The translations under genes were made by a program, and so were the position numbers. From Streptomyces reniochalinae (GTDB lineage Bacteria > Actinomycetota > Actinomycetes > Streptomycetales > Streptomycetaceae), in assembly GCF_003323735.1 (NCBI RefSeq), contig NZ_QOIM01000030.1, forward strand, positions 186,001 through 250,000: a stretch of 64,000 nt of DNA. Direction: 5' to 3'. Shown one piece after another: positions 15,465 through 25,700 of this stretch; the first letter of the stretch is position 1; the number at the start of each line of letters is the position of its first letter. A model generated the notes under the pieces. It was not told the origin of the DNA and did no database searches. It was given only the letters and a program-made list of their open reading frames with translations.

Positions 15465-17162
15465 GTGTCCAGCGAGTCCAGCGGCAGCAGCAGCGCGCCG
15501 TCCGGGGCGGGCCCGGGGCCCGGCCTTCCCGGGAGCGCCGTCGAACTGCGCGGCATCACCAAGCGGTTCCCCGGAGTGGTCGCCAACCGCGACATCGACA
15601 TCTCGGTGGCGCGCGGCACCGTGCACGCCCTCGTCGGGGAGAACGGTGCGGGCAAGTCGACCCTCATGAAGATCCTCTACGGCATGCAGCGGCCGGACGA
15701 GGGCACCATCGGCATCGACGGCGAGGACGTCGTCCTGCACAGTCCCGCCGACGCCATCGCGCGCGGTATCGGCATGGTGCACCAGCACTTCATGCTCGCC
15801 GACAACCTCACCGTGCTGGAGAACACCGTCCTCGGCGCGGAGAAGCTGCACGGCATCGGGGCCGGGGCCCGCAGGAAGATCGCGGAGCTGTCGGACGCCT
15901 ACCAGCTCGGGATACGTCCCGACGCCCTCGTGGAGGAGCTGGGGGTAGCCGACCGGCAGCGGGTGGAGATCCTCAAGGCCCTCTACCGCGGTGCCCGCAC
16001 CCTCATCCTCGACGAGCCGACGGCCGTGCTGGTGCCGCAGGAGGTCGACGCCCTCTTCGACAACCTGCGCGAGCTCAAGTCCGAGGGTCTGACGGTGGTG
16101 TTCATCTCGCACAAGCTGGGCGAGGTGCTCTCGGTCGCCGACGCGATCACCGTCATCCGGCGCGGCACGACCGTTGCCTCCGTGACGCCGCGGGAGACGA
16201 GCCCCAAGCAGCTGGCGGAGCTGATGGTGGGCAGCGAGCTGCCGACCGCCGAGACGCGCGAGTCGACCGTCACCGACACCCCCATGCTCCACGTGGACGG
16301 GCTGCGGCTGGCGGCCACCGACTCCGACGGCGTCGAGCGTGCCGTCCTGGACGGGATCTCCTTCACCATCCACAAGGGCGAGGTCCTCGGCGTCGCCGGG
16401 GTCGAAGGCAACGGGCAGGCCGAGCTGGTCGAGGCCATCATGGGCATGAGCGACCCGGACGGCGGCACCGTCACCCTGGACGGGCGGGACATCTCGCACG
16501 CCCCCACCCGCGTCAGGCGCGAGAGCGGCATCGGCTACATCCCCGAGGACCGGCACCGGCACGGGCTGCTGCTGGAAGCGCCGCTGTGGGAGAACCGCAT
16601 CCTCGGGCACGTCACCGAGAAGCCGAACACCAACGGCCCCCTCCTCGGCATCCCGGGCGCCCCGCGGCTGCTCGCGCTCGGGGACGCGCGGGCCGACAGC
16701 GAGCGCATCGTCGCCGAGTACGACGTGCGCACCCCGGGCATCGAGGTCACCGCCGCCAGCCTCTCGGGCGGCAACCAGCAGAAGTTCATCGTCGGCCGCG
16801 AGATGAGCCACCACCCCAAGCTGCTGATCGCCGCGCACCCCACGCGCGGCGTGGACGTCGGCGCGCAGGCGCAGATATGGGACCAGATACGCACCGCCAG
16901 GCGCGAGGGCCTCGCCGTGCTGCTGATCTCCGCCGACCTGGACGAGCTGATCGGGCTCTCCGACACGCTGCGGGTGATGTACCGGGGCCGCCTGGTCGCC
17001 GACGCCGACCCGGCGAACGTCACCCCGGAGGAGCTCGGCTCGGCCATGACCGGCGCCGCCACAGGACACCTGGAGCACCAGGAGGAGACCACCGGCGCGG
17101 CCGCCGAGGACATCCCCCAGAACGCCTCCGCGAACGACGACACGAACGGGGGCGTCAAGTGA
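15465..17162 (+). CDS. Nucleoside ABC transporter, duplicated ATP-binding subunit
   Basis: A 565-aa cytoplasmic ATPase with two ABC domains, as in BmpB/NupO and RbsA-like proteins. Domain 1 (about residues 25-250) has Walker A GENGAGKSTLM, Q-loop HQHFMLADNLTVLEN, Walker B TLILDEPTAVL. Domain 2 has the degenerate GVEGNGQAELVEA, signature LSGGNQQKFIVGRE and AHPTRGVDVGAQ, where the usual Walker B Glu position is altered as in this subfamily. GTG 15465 is taken as start; the longer frame to 15339 is not conserved-looking. Its stop overlaps the next gene as GTGA. Confidence 0.93.
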   Translation: MSSESSGSSSAPSGAGPGPGLPGSAVELRGITKRFPGVVANRDIDISVARGTVHALVGENGAGKSTLMKILYGMQRPDEGTIGIDGEDVVLHSPADAIARGIGMVHQHFMLADNLTVLENTVLGAEKLHGIGAGARRKIAELSDAYQLGIRPDALVEELGVADRQRVEILKALYRGARTLILDEPTAVLVPQEVDALFDNLRELKSEGLTVVFISHKLGEVLSVADAITVIRRGTTVASVTPRETSPKQLAELMVGSELPTAETRESTVTDTPMLHVDGLRLAATDSDGVERAVLDGISFTIHKGEVLGVAGVEGNGQAELVEAIMGMSDPDGGTVTLDGRDISHAPTRVRRESGIGYIPEDRHRHGLLLEAPLWENRILGHVTEKPNTNGPLLGIPGAPRLLALGDARADSERIVAEYDVRTPGIEVTAASLSGGNQQKFIVGREMSHHPKLLIAAHPTRGVDVGAQAQIWDQIRTARREGLAVLLISADLDELIGLSDTLRVMYRGRLVADADPANVTPEELGSAMTGAATGHLEHQEETTGAAAEDIPQNASANDDTNGGVK

Positions 17163-18298
17163 ACCGCCTGAAGGAGAAGTTCGGCGCCGGGGCCGTGCTC
17201 CAGGCGCTGGCCGCACCCGCACTCGCGCTCGTCGCGGCGTTCGTCCTCTCCTCCGTCGTCATCGCGGCGACCGGTGAGGACCCCTTCCACGCCTTCTACG
17301 TGATGATCGACTTCGGCTCGAAGAGCGACAGCCAGGTCTGGATCATCAACAAGGCCATCCCGTACTACCTGTCAGCGGCCGCCGTCGCCATCGGCTTCCG
17401 CATGAACCTCTTCAACATCGGTGTGGACGGCCAGTACCGGGTCGCCGCCTTCTTCGCCGCCGTTGTCGGCGGGGCGTTCGCCCTGCCGGGGGTGGTGCAA
17501 ATCCCGCTGATCATCCTCGTCGCGATGGCCGTCGGCGCGCTCTGGGCGGGCATCGCCGGCGTACTCAAGACGACCCGCGGCGTCAGCGAGGTCATCACCA
17601 CGATCATGCTGAACTCCATCGCGGGCTCGCTGATCGGCTACTTCCTCTCCGAGGACAAGCTCGCCGTCAAGGACGGCAACCTCTTCCACACGCCCACCAT
17701 CCCCGAGGCCGCCCGCTTCTTCCTCATCCCCACCGACCCCGACCCGATCTACGGCACCGTCGTCATCGCCGCCGTCATCGGCCTGGCCTACTGGTTCGTG
17801 CTGGGCCGCACCCGCTTCGGCTTCGACCTGCGCGCCGTGGGCCGCAGCGAGTCGGCGGCGAGCGCCAGCGGCGTGAGCGTGCGCAGGATGGTCGTCACCA
17901 GCATGCTGCTGTCCGGCGCCGTCGCGGGCCTGGTCGGCATGCCGACGCTGCTGAACAAGTCCTTCAACTACGGCACCGACTTCCCCACCGGCGTCGGCTT
18001 CACCGGCATCGCCATCGCCCTGCTCGGCCGCAACCACCCCATCGGCATGGCCCTCGCGGCCCTCCTGTGGGGCTTCTTGGAGCGCACCGGCATCCAGCTG
18101 GAGTTCGAGGGCTACAAGCAGGAAATCGTCGGCGTGATGCAGGGGATCATCGTGCTGTGCGTCGTCATCGCGTACGAGATCGTCCGCCGCGTCGTGCTGC
18201 GCCGCCAGCAGCGTGAGGTCGGCGCCGAACTGAGCGCCCGGGCGGGCGCGGGCGCCGAGCAGGACGAGACCGAGCAGAAGGCGGGGGCCACCGCATGA
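17159..18298 (+). CDS. Nucleoside ABC transporter permease 1
   Basis: A 379-aa integral membrane permease of the BPD_transp_2 (branched-chain/ribose/nucleoside) fold. GTG 17159 overlaps the ATPase stop (GTGA). There are about nine hydrophobic segments, including ALAAPALALVAAFVLSSVVI at the start. Conserved cytoplasmic loops are FNIGVDGQYRVAAFFAA, KTTRGVSEVITTIMLNSIAGSL and GRSESAASASGVSVRRMV, then GFTGIAIALLGRNHPIGM. The C-terminus is short, charged and low complexity. It should form the heterodimeric pore with the next gene product. Confidence 0.92.
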   Translation: MNRLKEKFGAGAVLQALAAPALALVAAFVLSSVVIAATGEDPFHAFYVMIDFGSKSDSQVWIINKAIPYYLSAAAVAIGFRMNLFNIGVDGQYRVAAFFAAVVGGAFALPGVVQIPLIILVAMAVGALWAGIAGVLKTTRGVSEVITTIMLNSIAGSLIGYFLSEDKLAVKDGNLFHTPTIPEAARFFLIPTDPDPIYGTVVIAAVIGLAYWFVLGRTRFGFDLRAVGRSESAASASGVSVRRMVVTSMLLSGAVAGLVGMPTLLNKSFNYGTDFPTGVGFTGIAIALLGRNHPIGMALAALLWGFLERTGIQLEFEGYKQEIVGVMQGIIVLCVVIAYEIVRRVVLRRQQREVGAELSARAGAGAEQDETEQKAGATA

Positions 18299-19611
18299 GC
18301 ACCACCTCCACACCCAAGCCCGCCGCGCCGAAGAGCGCGCCGGCCGCGTCCTCGTCGGCGGGCGGCAGGCGGAAGCCGACCTACCCCGTCGTGCTCCTGC
18401 TCATCGCCGGCGGCCTGCTGCTGCTCTCCCTCGTCCGGCTGGTCACGGGCGACGAACAGCTCTCCAACAGCGGCCAGTTCTCCACCGCGATCGCCGCCGC
18501 CGTCCCCATCGGGCTGGCGGGCCTGGGCGGGCTGTGGGCCGAACGTGCCGGCGTCATCAACATCGGTCTCGAAGGCATGATGATGCTCGGCACCTTCGGC
18601 GCGGGCTGGATCGGCTGGCAGTACGGGCCCTGGGCCGCCGTCCTGGCCGGGATCGCGGGAGGCGCGCTGGGCGGGCTGCTGCACGCGCTGGCCACCGTCA
18701 CCTTCGGCGTCGACCACATCGTCTCCGGCGTCGCCATCAACATCCTCGCACTCGGAGTGGTCCGCTACCTCGCCAAACTGTGGTTCGGCGCCGACGGCAG
18801 CGAAGCGGCCAAGGCCGGCGGCAACGACAAGCAGTCGCCGCCCATGGACAACATGCCGTCCTTCACCGTGCCCGGACTCGCCGACGGGCTCGGCAGCGTC
18901 GAGAAGCACCACTGGTTCCTCGTCTCCGACCTGGCCGGCATCCTGCGCGCCCTGGTCAGCGACGTCTCGTGGGTGACGGTGCTGACCGTCGTCCTGTTCG
19001 TCGGCAGCTTCTTCGTCCTGTGGCGCTCCCCGTTCGGGCTGCGGCTGCGCTCCTGCGGCGAGAACCCGGTCGCCGCCGAGTCCCTCGGCGTCAACGTCTA
19101 CACCTACAAGTACGCGGCACTGATCATCTCCGGTGCCCTGGCCGGACTCGGCGGCGCCTTCCTCGCCATCGGCGTGCACTTCTACCAGGAGAACCAGACC
19201 GGCGGCCGCGGGTACATCGGCCTCGCCACCATGATCTTCGGCAACTGGCGCCCCGGCGGTGTCGCCATGGGCGCCGGGCTGTTCGGCTTCATGGACGCCC
19301 TCCGCGTCGTCGGCGGCGGCGCCACCGTGCACGCCATGCTGCTGCTGATGGCCATTCTGCTGGTCGGCCTCGCCGTCTGGAAGTTCCGCGCCGGACTGCG
19401 GGGCGCGCGCGGCGCCCGTGTCCAGGCCGCCGTCGCCCTCGTTATCGCCGTACTGCTCGTGCTGTGGTACGCGCTGACCGACACCGTGGCCCTGGAGTTC
19501 GTCGAGATGACGCCGTACGTCACCACACTGCTGGTGCTCTCCCTGGCGGCCCAACGGCTGCGCGCGCCCCGCGCGGTGGGCAAACCGTACCGTCGAGGCG
19601 AGGGAACCTAG
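18295..19611 (+). CDS. Nucleoside ABC transporter permease 2
   Basis: A 438-aa second permease overlapping the first by ATGA. After a ~30-residue hydrophilic Ala/Ser/Pro N-terminus it has about ten hydrophobic segments. Family loops are visible: ERAGVINIGLEGMMMLGTF, FGVDHIVSGVAINILALGVVRYL, RSCGENPVAAESLGVNVYTYKY and GRGYIGLATMIFGNWRPGG. The extra C-terminal hydrophobic stretch (about residues 370-420) makes it longer than many homologues. It is separated by one base from the cytidine deaminase start. Confidence 0.92.
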   Translation: MSTTSTPKPAAPKSAPAASSSAGGRRKPTYPVVLLLIAGGLLLLSLVRLVTGDEQLSNSGQFSTAIAAAVPIGLAGLGGLWAERAGVINIGLEGMMMLGTFGAGWIGWQYGPWAAVLAGIAGGALGGLLHALATVTFGVDHIVSGVAINILALGVVRYLAKLWFGADGSEAAKAGGNDKQSPPMDNMPSFTVPGLADGLGSVEKHHWFLVSDLAGILRALVSDVSWVTVLTVVLFVGSFFVLWRSPFGLRLRSCGENPVAAESLGVNVYTYKYAALIISGALAGLGGAFLAIGVHFYQENQTGGRGYIGLATMIFGNWRPGGVAMGAGLFGFMDALRVVGGGATVHAMLLLMAILLVGLAVWKFRAGLRGARGARVQAAVALVIAVLLVLWYALTDTVALEFVEMTPYVTTLLVLSLAAQRLRAPRAVGKPYRRGEGT

Positions 19612-19612
19612 C

Positions 19613-20047
19613 GTGCGGAGCGTGCCAGACAACTCAGGACCCGACTCGGCGGCCGGCCCGGTGATCGACTGGCCGGCGCTGCGCGGGAAGGCCCTGGAGG
19701 CGCTGTCCCGGGCGTACGCGCCCTACTCCGGCTTCCCCGTCGGCGCCGCGGCGCTGGTCGCCGACGGCCGCACCGTCACCGGCTGCAACGTCGAGAACGC
19801 CTCCTACGGCGTCGGCCTGTGCGCCGAGTGCGGACTGGTGAGCGAACTGTTCGCGACAGGCGGCGGCCGGCTGGTCGCCTTCACCTGCGTCGGCGGCGAC
19901 GGCGTGGTCGTCGCCCCCTGCGGCCGCTGCCGTCAACTGCTGTGGGAACACGGCGGCGGCGACCTGCTGATCGAAGCACCCTCGGGAGTGCGCCCGCTCT
20001 CCGAACTGCTCGCGGACGCGTTCGGGCCCACCGATCTGGCCCGCTGA
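19613..20047 (+). CDS. cdd: Cytidine deaminase
   Basis: A 144-aa zinc enzyme converting (deoxy)cytidine to (deoxy)uridine in pyrimidine salvage. The core is complete: YAPYSGFPVGAAALVADG, GCNVENASYGVGLCAECGLVSEL (zinc Cys and catalytic Glu in C-A-E) and APCGRCRQLLWE (P-C-x-x-C). Start GTG 19613 has GAGGGA upstream; another GTG lies at 19622. It is co-transcribed with the permease one base upstream and with thymidine phosphorylase downstream, so imported cytidine can be deaminated at once. Confidence 0.96.
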   Translation: MRSVPDNSGPDSAAGPVIDWPALRGKALEALSRAYAPYSGFPVGAAALVADGRTVTGCNVENASYGVGLCAECGLVSELFATGGGRLVAFTCVGGDGVVVAPCGRCRQLLWEHGGGDLLIEAPSGVRPLSELLADAFGPTDLAR

Positions 20048-20084
20048 CCCTCACCGGTCGTCGAACGAAACAGGGAGTACCCCC

Positions 20085-21359
20085 ATGGACGCCATCTCCG
20101 TCATCCGCGCCAAGCGGGACCGCGAGGAACTGACCGGCGAACAGATCGACTGGATCATCGACGCCTACACGCGCGGCACGGTCGCCGACGAACAGATGTC
20201 CGCCCTCGCGATGGCCGTCTACCTCAACGGCATGACCCGCACGGAGATCTCCCGCTGGACCGCCGCGATGATCGCCTCCGGCGAGCGCATGGACTTCTCC
20301 GCACTGCCACGCCCCACCGCCGACAAGCACTCCACAGGCGGCGTCGGCGACAAGATCACCCTGCCGCTCGCCCCGCTGGTCGCCGCGTGCGGCGCCGCGG
20401 TCCCCCAACTGTCGGGCCGCGGCCTCGGCCACACCGGCGGCACCCTCGACAAACTGGAGTCCATCCCCGGCTGGCGCGCCTCGCTCACCAACCCCGAGAT
20501 GATGGACGTCCTGCGCGACGTCGGCTCCGTCATCTGCGCCGCGGGCGACGGCCTGGCCCCCGCCGACAAGCGGTTGTACGCGTTGCGGGACGTGACCGGC
20601 ACGGTCGAATCCCTCCCCCTGATCGCCTCGTCCATCATGTCCAAGAAGATCGCCGAAGGCACCGGCGCGCTCGTCCTGGACGTCAAAGCCGGCTCCGGCG
20701 CGTTCATGAAGAACACCGACGACGCCCGTGAACTGGCCACCACCATGGTGGAACTGGGCCGCGACCACGGCGTGCGCACCGTCGCCCTGCTGACCGACAT
20801 GAACACCCCCCTCGGCCTGACGGCGGGCAACGCACTCGAAGTCCGCGAGTCCGTGGAGGTGCTGGCAGGCGGCGGCCCCGCCGACGTCGTCGAACTGACG
20901 GTCGCGCTGGCGCGCGAAATGCTCGACGCGGCGGGGCTGACCGACGCCGACCCTGCCAAGGCCCTCGCCGACGGCTCGGCGATGGACGTGTGGCGTCGGA
21001 TGGTCACCGCCCAAGGTGGTGACGCGAACGCGGACCTTCCCCGGGCGCGGGAGCAGCACGTCGTCACGGCTCCGTCCTCAGGCGTCCTGACCCGCCTCGA
21101 CGCCTACGCCGTCGGCCTCGCCGCCTGGCGCCTCGGCGCGGGCCGCGCCCGCAAGGAAGACCCCGTCCAGGCGGGCGCGGGCGTGGAACTCCACGCCCGC
21201 GTAGGCGACCCCGTCACGGCCGGAGCCCCCCTGCTCACCCTCCACACGGACACCCCGGAAGCGTTCGCGAACGCGGAAGAGGCCCTGACCAACGCCTTCG
21301 ACATCGCAACGACGAGCACCCACGAGCCGACACCACTGATCCTCGACCGGATCGGGTGA
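20085..21359 (+). CDS. deoA: Thymidine (pyrimidine-nucleoside) phosphorylase
   Basis: A 424-aa enzyme cleaving thymidine/deoxyuridine (or uridine) with phosphate to base and (deoxy)ribose-1-phosphate. It begins MDAISVIRAKRDREELTGEQI and has the family signature LSGRGLGHTGGTLDKLESIPG, plus DKHSTGGVGDKITLPLAPLV, the phosphate-binding K-H-S-T-G-G loop. There is a good GGGAG ribosome-binding site before ATG 20085. It closes the uptake/salvage operon. Its deoxyribose-1-phosphate product would be isomerised by a phosphopentomutase and cleaved by DeoC (52.2-53.2 kb). Confidence 0.95.
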   Translation: MDAISVIRAKRDREELTGEQIDWIIDAYTRGTVADEQMSALAMAVYLNGMTRTEISRWTAAMIASGERMDFSALPRPTADKHSTGGVGDKITLPLAPLVAACGAAVPQLSGRGLGHTGGTLDKLESIPGWRASLTNPEMMDVLRDVGSVICAAGDGLAPADKRLYALRDVTGTVESLPLIASSIMSKKIAEGTGALVLDVKAGSGAFMKNTDDARELATTMVELGRDHGVRTVALLTDMNTPLGLTAGNALEVRESVEVLAGGGPADVVELTVALAREMLDAAGLTDADPAKALADGSAMDVWRRMVTAQGGDANADLPRAREQHVVTAPSSGVLTRLDAYAVGLAAWRLGAGRARKEDPVQAGAGVELHARVGDPVTAGAPLLTLHTDTPEAFANAEEALTNAFDIATTSTHEPTPLILDRIG

Positions 21360-21451
21360 CAGCGGGATCGTCCCGTTCGAACGCGGTGCGGGCCGGGCGC
21401 GTCTACGGTCAGCCAAGGTATTGCTTCTGCCCAGGTGCCAAGGATGTGCCC

Positions 21452-22335
21452 ATGCCCCCAGCCCGCGAACCCGACCCGACCGCCTCCATCGGCCACAAGG
21501 TGCGCTGCGAACGGGAACGGCGGGGCTGAACCCAGCGGCATTTGAGGGAGAAGGTCCTCGTCTCCTGCGTCAGCGTCACCAAAGTCGAGTTGGGCGCGGA
21601 CCCGCCCAACCCTTCACTTGCCAGCCGCTTCGACCGGGTCCTCGGTTCCGGGGACGAGCTGGAGAACCTGGCGAAGGTCCTCCAGCACGACCAGGCCCGC
21701 GCGTACCTGGCTCGCCAGCTGGAGGCGGTGGACACGCACGAGTTCTCGCTGGGCATCCCTGGCCTGCTGCAGACTGAGGTATACGCGCCCGCCTTGATGC
21801 CGCCGGATTTGCCGGTCATCCATCTAAGATCGACCGCTATGCGGAACGACGTGTCGCGCGCCAAAAAGTATGGGACCGCGACGACCCACCATGGATGTGG
21901 GCAGTGCTGGATTCCGGAGTGCTGCGCCGCGCGACCGGTGATCAGGCAACCACGCGGGGTCAGTTGTGCAAGCTCCGAGAGATGGCAGGGCTACCGCAAG
22001 TTGCCGTACAACTGCTCCCTGAGACGGCGACCGGCATCCTGGGCTTGATCCGTGGTGATCTTGGCGGCGTACGCCGCGCCGTGGTCGGCACGGACCAGGT
22101 GCAGGCAAACGCCGCCTGCGTGGAGGAGGTAGTCACCACCCCTCCCGAAGCCGTCCCGTCCCGGGGCAGCAAGGACCCGGCGGGCCAGCTCCTCCTCCTC
22201 GCCTCGTTCTGGTCAGGCTTCGCGCAAGCTGAAGAACTGCCCTGGCGGTATGCGCAGGTTGGTTTCTACGCCTCAGCGGCGCATAAGGGGTGCGCATCAG
22301 TCAGACACTGTTCATTTTCTACCGTTGCACGATAA
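21452..22335 (+). pseudogene. Decayed XRE-family regulator with DUF5753 domain
   Basis: Reading from ATG 21452 gives PTASIGHKVRCERERRG, then an in-frame TGA at 21527. The frame continues as TQRHLREKVLVSCVSVTKVE and PSLASRFDRVLGSGDELENL, typical of the HTH of Streptomyces XRE/DUF5753 regulators. TGA probably replaced the TGG of the usual G-W-T-Q. It runs to LLQTEVYAPALMPPD, then the homology jumps frame near 21825 into IDRYAERRVARQKVWDRDDP and WAVLDSGVLRR, LPQVAVQLLPE of DUF5753. It ends ragged near 22200-22335. At least one nonsense mutation and one frameshift make function unlikely. Intact relatives usually pair with a small DUF397 protein, not seen here. Confidence 0.82.
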
Positions 22336-22756
22336 ACCTAACTACTGGCCCATCCTCGGTTTCCACGACCCCTCCGTCGAAACTGTATTGAGGGTGTGCG
22401 TATTCCAGTGCTGCCCTCCAAAAAAAAGCGATTTCGCGAGCGAGTTCGGTCACCATTTCTTCCTCGGCGGGATTGCCTTCGTTGATGTCTACCAATTGCC
22501 ACAGTCTGACTTGGTTGAGGGTGCTCTCGATGGCGGTGGCATTCCCATTAAGGGCTTGATACCATTCCCCAAAATTTCTTTCCTCGTATGCGCGTTCCCA
22601 GATGAGGCAGCCAGACACTTCAAGGAATCGTGGATGGAATACCTGGGCTACGGACAGCCAGTCGTGCAAGTTCAGGCGGAGCGCGGCGCGGTCGAAATAA
22701 TCGAGCTCGTCAATCGGGTTCTTGTTCACGGGTGTGTCTGGATTTCCTGAGTCCAT
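22319..22756 (-). CDS. Putative immunity protein for the RHS toxin
   Basis: A 145-aa acidic soluble protein starting MDSGNPDTPVNKNPIDELDY. It has no motif I recognise; it is rich in W, E and N with helical stretches (AEEEMVTELAREIAFFWRAA). Evidence for the role is positional: it starts 12 nt after the toxin stop, on the same strand, with a GGGAGAG ribosome-binding site. Its base composition is clearly poorer in GC than the surroundings, as is the toxin C-terminus. It contains an A8 tract (on the + strand, about 22420-22427) inside the A-F-F-W codons, a potential slippage site. Confidence 0.65.
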   Translation of the reverse strand: MDSGNPDTPVNKNPIDELDYFDRAALRLNLHDWLSVAQVFHPRFLEVSGCLIWERAYEERNFGEWYQALNGNATAIESTLNQVRLWQLVDINEGNPAEEEMVTELAREIAFFWRAALEYAHPQYSFDGGVVETEDGPVVRFIVQR

Positions 22757-22768
22757 CTGGCTCTCTCC

Positions 22769-25700
22769 CTATGGTAGTTCGTCGGGGCGAGCGGGGCGCG
22801 GCATCTTCTTCCAAGTCAAGAACTCCTGCCCGGTCTTGGGGTTGACGTGTTTCTCTGTTTCCAATACGTGCGGTGCCGGTACGCCGTTGTGTGTCGCCGA
22901 GTCCGGGTCCACGTCTACCCGCTTCAACGGTAGCCCATCGGCATCGTAGACAGCATAGGCTGTCACGGAACCATCGTCCTTCCGGCGCACCAGAGTTTCA
23001 TTTGGATTAGCGCTCTTGGGGAATCTTCCGCTGTGAGGGGTGGCCTTCGACAAATCCAGGCCACACCCAGCCAGGCCCAATGGGTCGGTCATTCCGAGTG
23101 GGTTTCCGACATAAGTGTCCGGATTTGATGCTGGGGCCAAGCCAAGTGGGTCCGGTGTCAGGTATCGCGCCGTCTCCGGGTCGTAGTACCGGAAATAGTT
23201 GTAGCTCAGGCCCGTCTCCGGGTCGGCGTACTGGCCCGGGAAGCGGAGGGGGCAGTCCACCGAGTCGGGCGGGGTCGGGAGTGGGGTGCCCCAGAGGGTG
23301 GTGCGGGATTGCCAGGCGAGGTCGCCCTCGGGGGTGAGCAACTCCGTGGGGGTGCCGACGGTGTCGGTGACGATCGCGTGGAAGGCCGGTGTGTCCAGCA
23401 GGGGGGCGCGGCTCGTTTGGGCCAGGGGGCGGTGGGTGCCCGGGGCGTAGTCCCACGTCGTCGTCGCGCCGTCCGCGGACGTCTGTTCCGTGACCCGGGT
23501 GCCGTCCCAGGTGAAGGTGACCGAGTCCGTTCGGGGGTCAGGCCCGTACTTGGAGACGCGCCGGCCCAGAGGGTCGTAGGTGTAGTGCCAGGTCTCGCCC
23601 TGGGGGTTGGTCGCCGATATCAGCCGGTCCTCGGCGTTCCACCGGTAGGTCCAGGTGTGGGTCTGGCCGTTGAGGAGCTTGCGGGTCTTGCGGATGAGGC
23701 GGCCCGCGGCGTCGTGCTCGTATCGCGTGCGGCCCGCGCGGCAAATGAGGGTGCCCTCGTGTTCGCGGTGGCCGGGGGAGGGGTGGGCCGGGGCTTCGGC
23801 GTGGGACTGGTTGCCGGCTGCGTCGTAGGCGTACTTCTCGCTCCAGCCGTGGGCTTGGACGCCCACGACGCGCCCTGCCTTGTCCAGGTCGTAGCGACGC
23901 GTCCCGCTCGTGAGCTCGCGGATCTCCGTGAGGTAGCCGTCGGGGCGGTAGGCGTAGGTGCGGTGCTGGAGGATCTCCTCCCCAGCGGAGTGGATCGTCT
24001 GGTGCGTGAGGCGGTCGGTGGCGTCCCAGCGCTGGGCCAGGGTGGCCGACCTGGCCGACCCGCCCAGGCGACGGAGTGTTTCGCGGCCCGCCGCGTCGTA
24101 CGCGAAAGAGAGCGTCCCTCCCTGAGTGGACAGTTCGACGGGGCGGTCCGCCGCGTCACGGGACCACGTCGAGGTGTGCCCTGCGGGTGTCGTACGTCGC
24201 ACGCGTCGGCCCGCCGTGTCGTAGGCGTACGACGTCCGGCGGCCGTTGACTGTCTCGGACAGCACGCGCCCCACCGCGTCTCGCTCCAGTACGACGTCCG
24301 TCGCCGCGTTCGTGGCGCGGACCACCGCGCCCGCCGCGTCGTAGGCGAACGTCGTCACCTCGCCGCCGGTCTCATCGCGTTGCTCGACGGGGCGGCCGAG
24401 GGCGTCCACGACGTAGCTCAGTTGCTCACCGCAGGCGTTCGTCCGGGTGAGGAGCCCACCGGCCGCGTCCAGCTCGTACGTCTGCGTCGCCCCGTTGAAG
24501 TCCGTCTCGGCGACGAGGCGGCCTGCCGCGTCGTACTCGTAGCGCCACTCGCGGGCCTGCGGGTTGGTGACCCCCACCAGGCGGAGTTCGGTGTCGTACG
24601 TGAACGCGTACTGCGCACCGTCCGGGTCGCGTCGGGTTGCGGGGACGTCGAAGTGGGTGTGCGTGTACTGCGTGGTGTGTCCCGCCTCGTCCGTGTGGGC
24701 GGCGAGGTTGCCTTCGCCGTCCCAGTCCCAGGACTCGCGGGCGCCGTCCGGGTTCTCGCGCCAGGCGGGTCTGCCCTCGATGGTCCAGCCGTGGCGGGTG
24801 GTGTTGCCGAGGGGGTCGGTGAGAGCGGTGACCAGACCGTGCGGGCCTCGGCGGACGTGGGTGGTGTGGCCCATGGGGTCGGTGACCGCGAGGGGGAGGC
24901 CCGCCGCGTCGGGGGTGACGGCCGTCGTGTGACCGAGAGGGTCGGTGAGGGAGGTGAGGTGGCCGGTGCCGTTGTAGGCGTAGCGGGTCACCGCCCCTGT
25001 GGGGTCCGTCGTCGAGGTGCGGTTGCCCGCGTCGTCGTACGTGTGGTGCCACACGCCACCGTTGGGATCGCGGACCTCCAGCGGGAGGCAGTCGTCGTCG
25101 TAGACGGCGGTGATCGCGCTGCCGTCCGGGCGTTCGATACGGGTCGTGTTGCCCAGGTCGTCGTACCCGTAGCGGGTCGTGTGGCCGAGCGGATCCGTGA
25201 CGGTGACCGGGTGGCGGTTGGCCTCGTCCCACTCCGTGAGCGTGGTGTGGCCGAGCGGGTCGGTCGCCGAGACGGTCCTGTACGCCTCGTTGTAGACGTA
25301 GACCGACTGGTGGCCGAGTGAGTCGGTGTAGCGGGTGGTGCGGGCGGCCTCGTCGTAGTGGAAGCGGCCGGAGAATGTGCCCTTCGGCCCCACCGTGCGC
25401 AGGACCCTGCCCCGGTGATCGTAGACGTAGCCGAACGTCGTACCTCTGCGGTCCTCCCAGGAGGTGATGCGGTGGTGGTCGTCGTAGCGGTAACGGAGCG
25501 GCAAGCCCGTCGAGTTGACGACCTGGTCCAGGTTGCCTGCCGCGTCGTAGCCGTACCTGACGAGTGTCGTGCTCCGGTCGCCGTGGAGCAGACGGAGCGC
25601 GGTGACGCGGAGGAGTCCCGGGTCGGTGTCGACCGCTACGCGGTAGCCGCCGGAGTGGCTGACCTCCTGCGGAGCGCCGTCCGCGTCGTACGTCACGTCG

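Noticed and set aside
15392..17158. 968-aa frame that would fuse sequence upstream onto permease 1
   Set aside because: The upstream part is the wrong frame of the ATPase gene; only the part from GTG 17159 is the permease.
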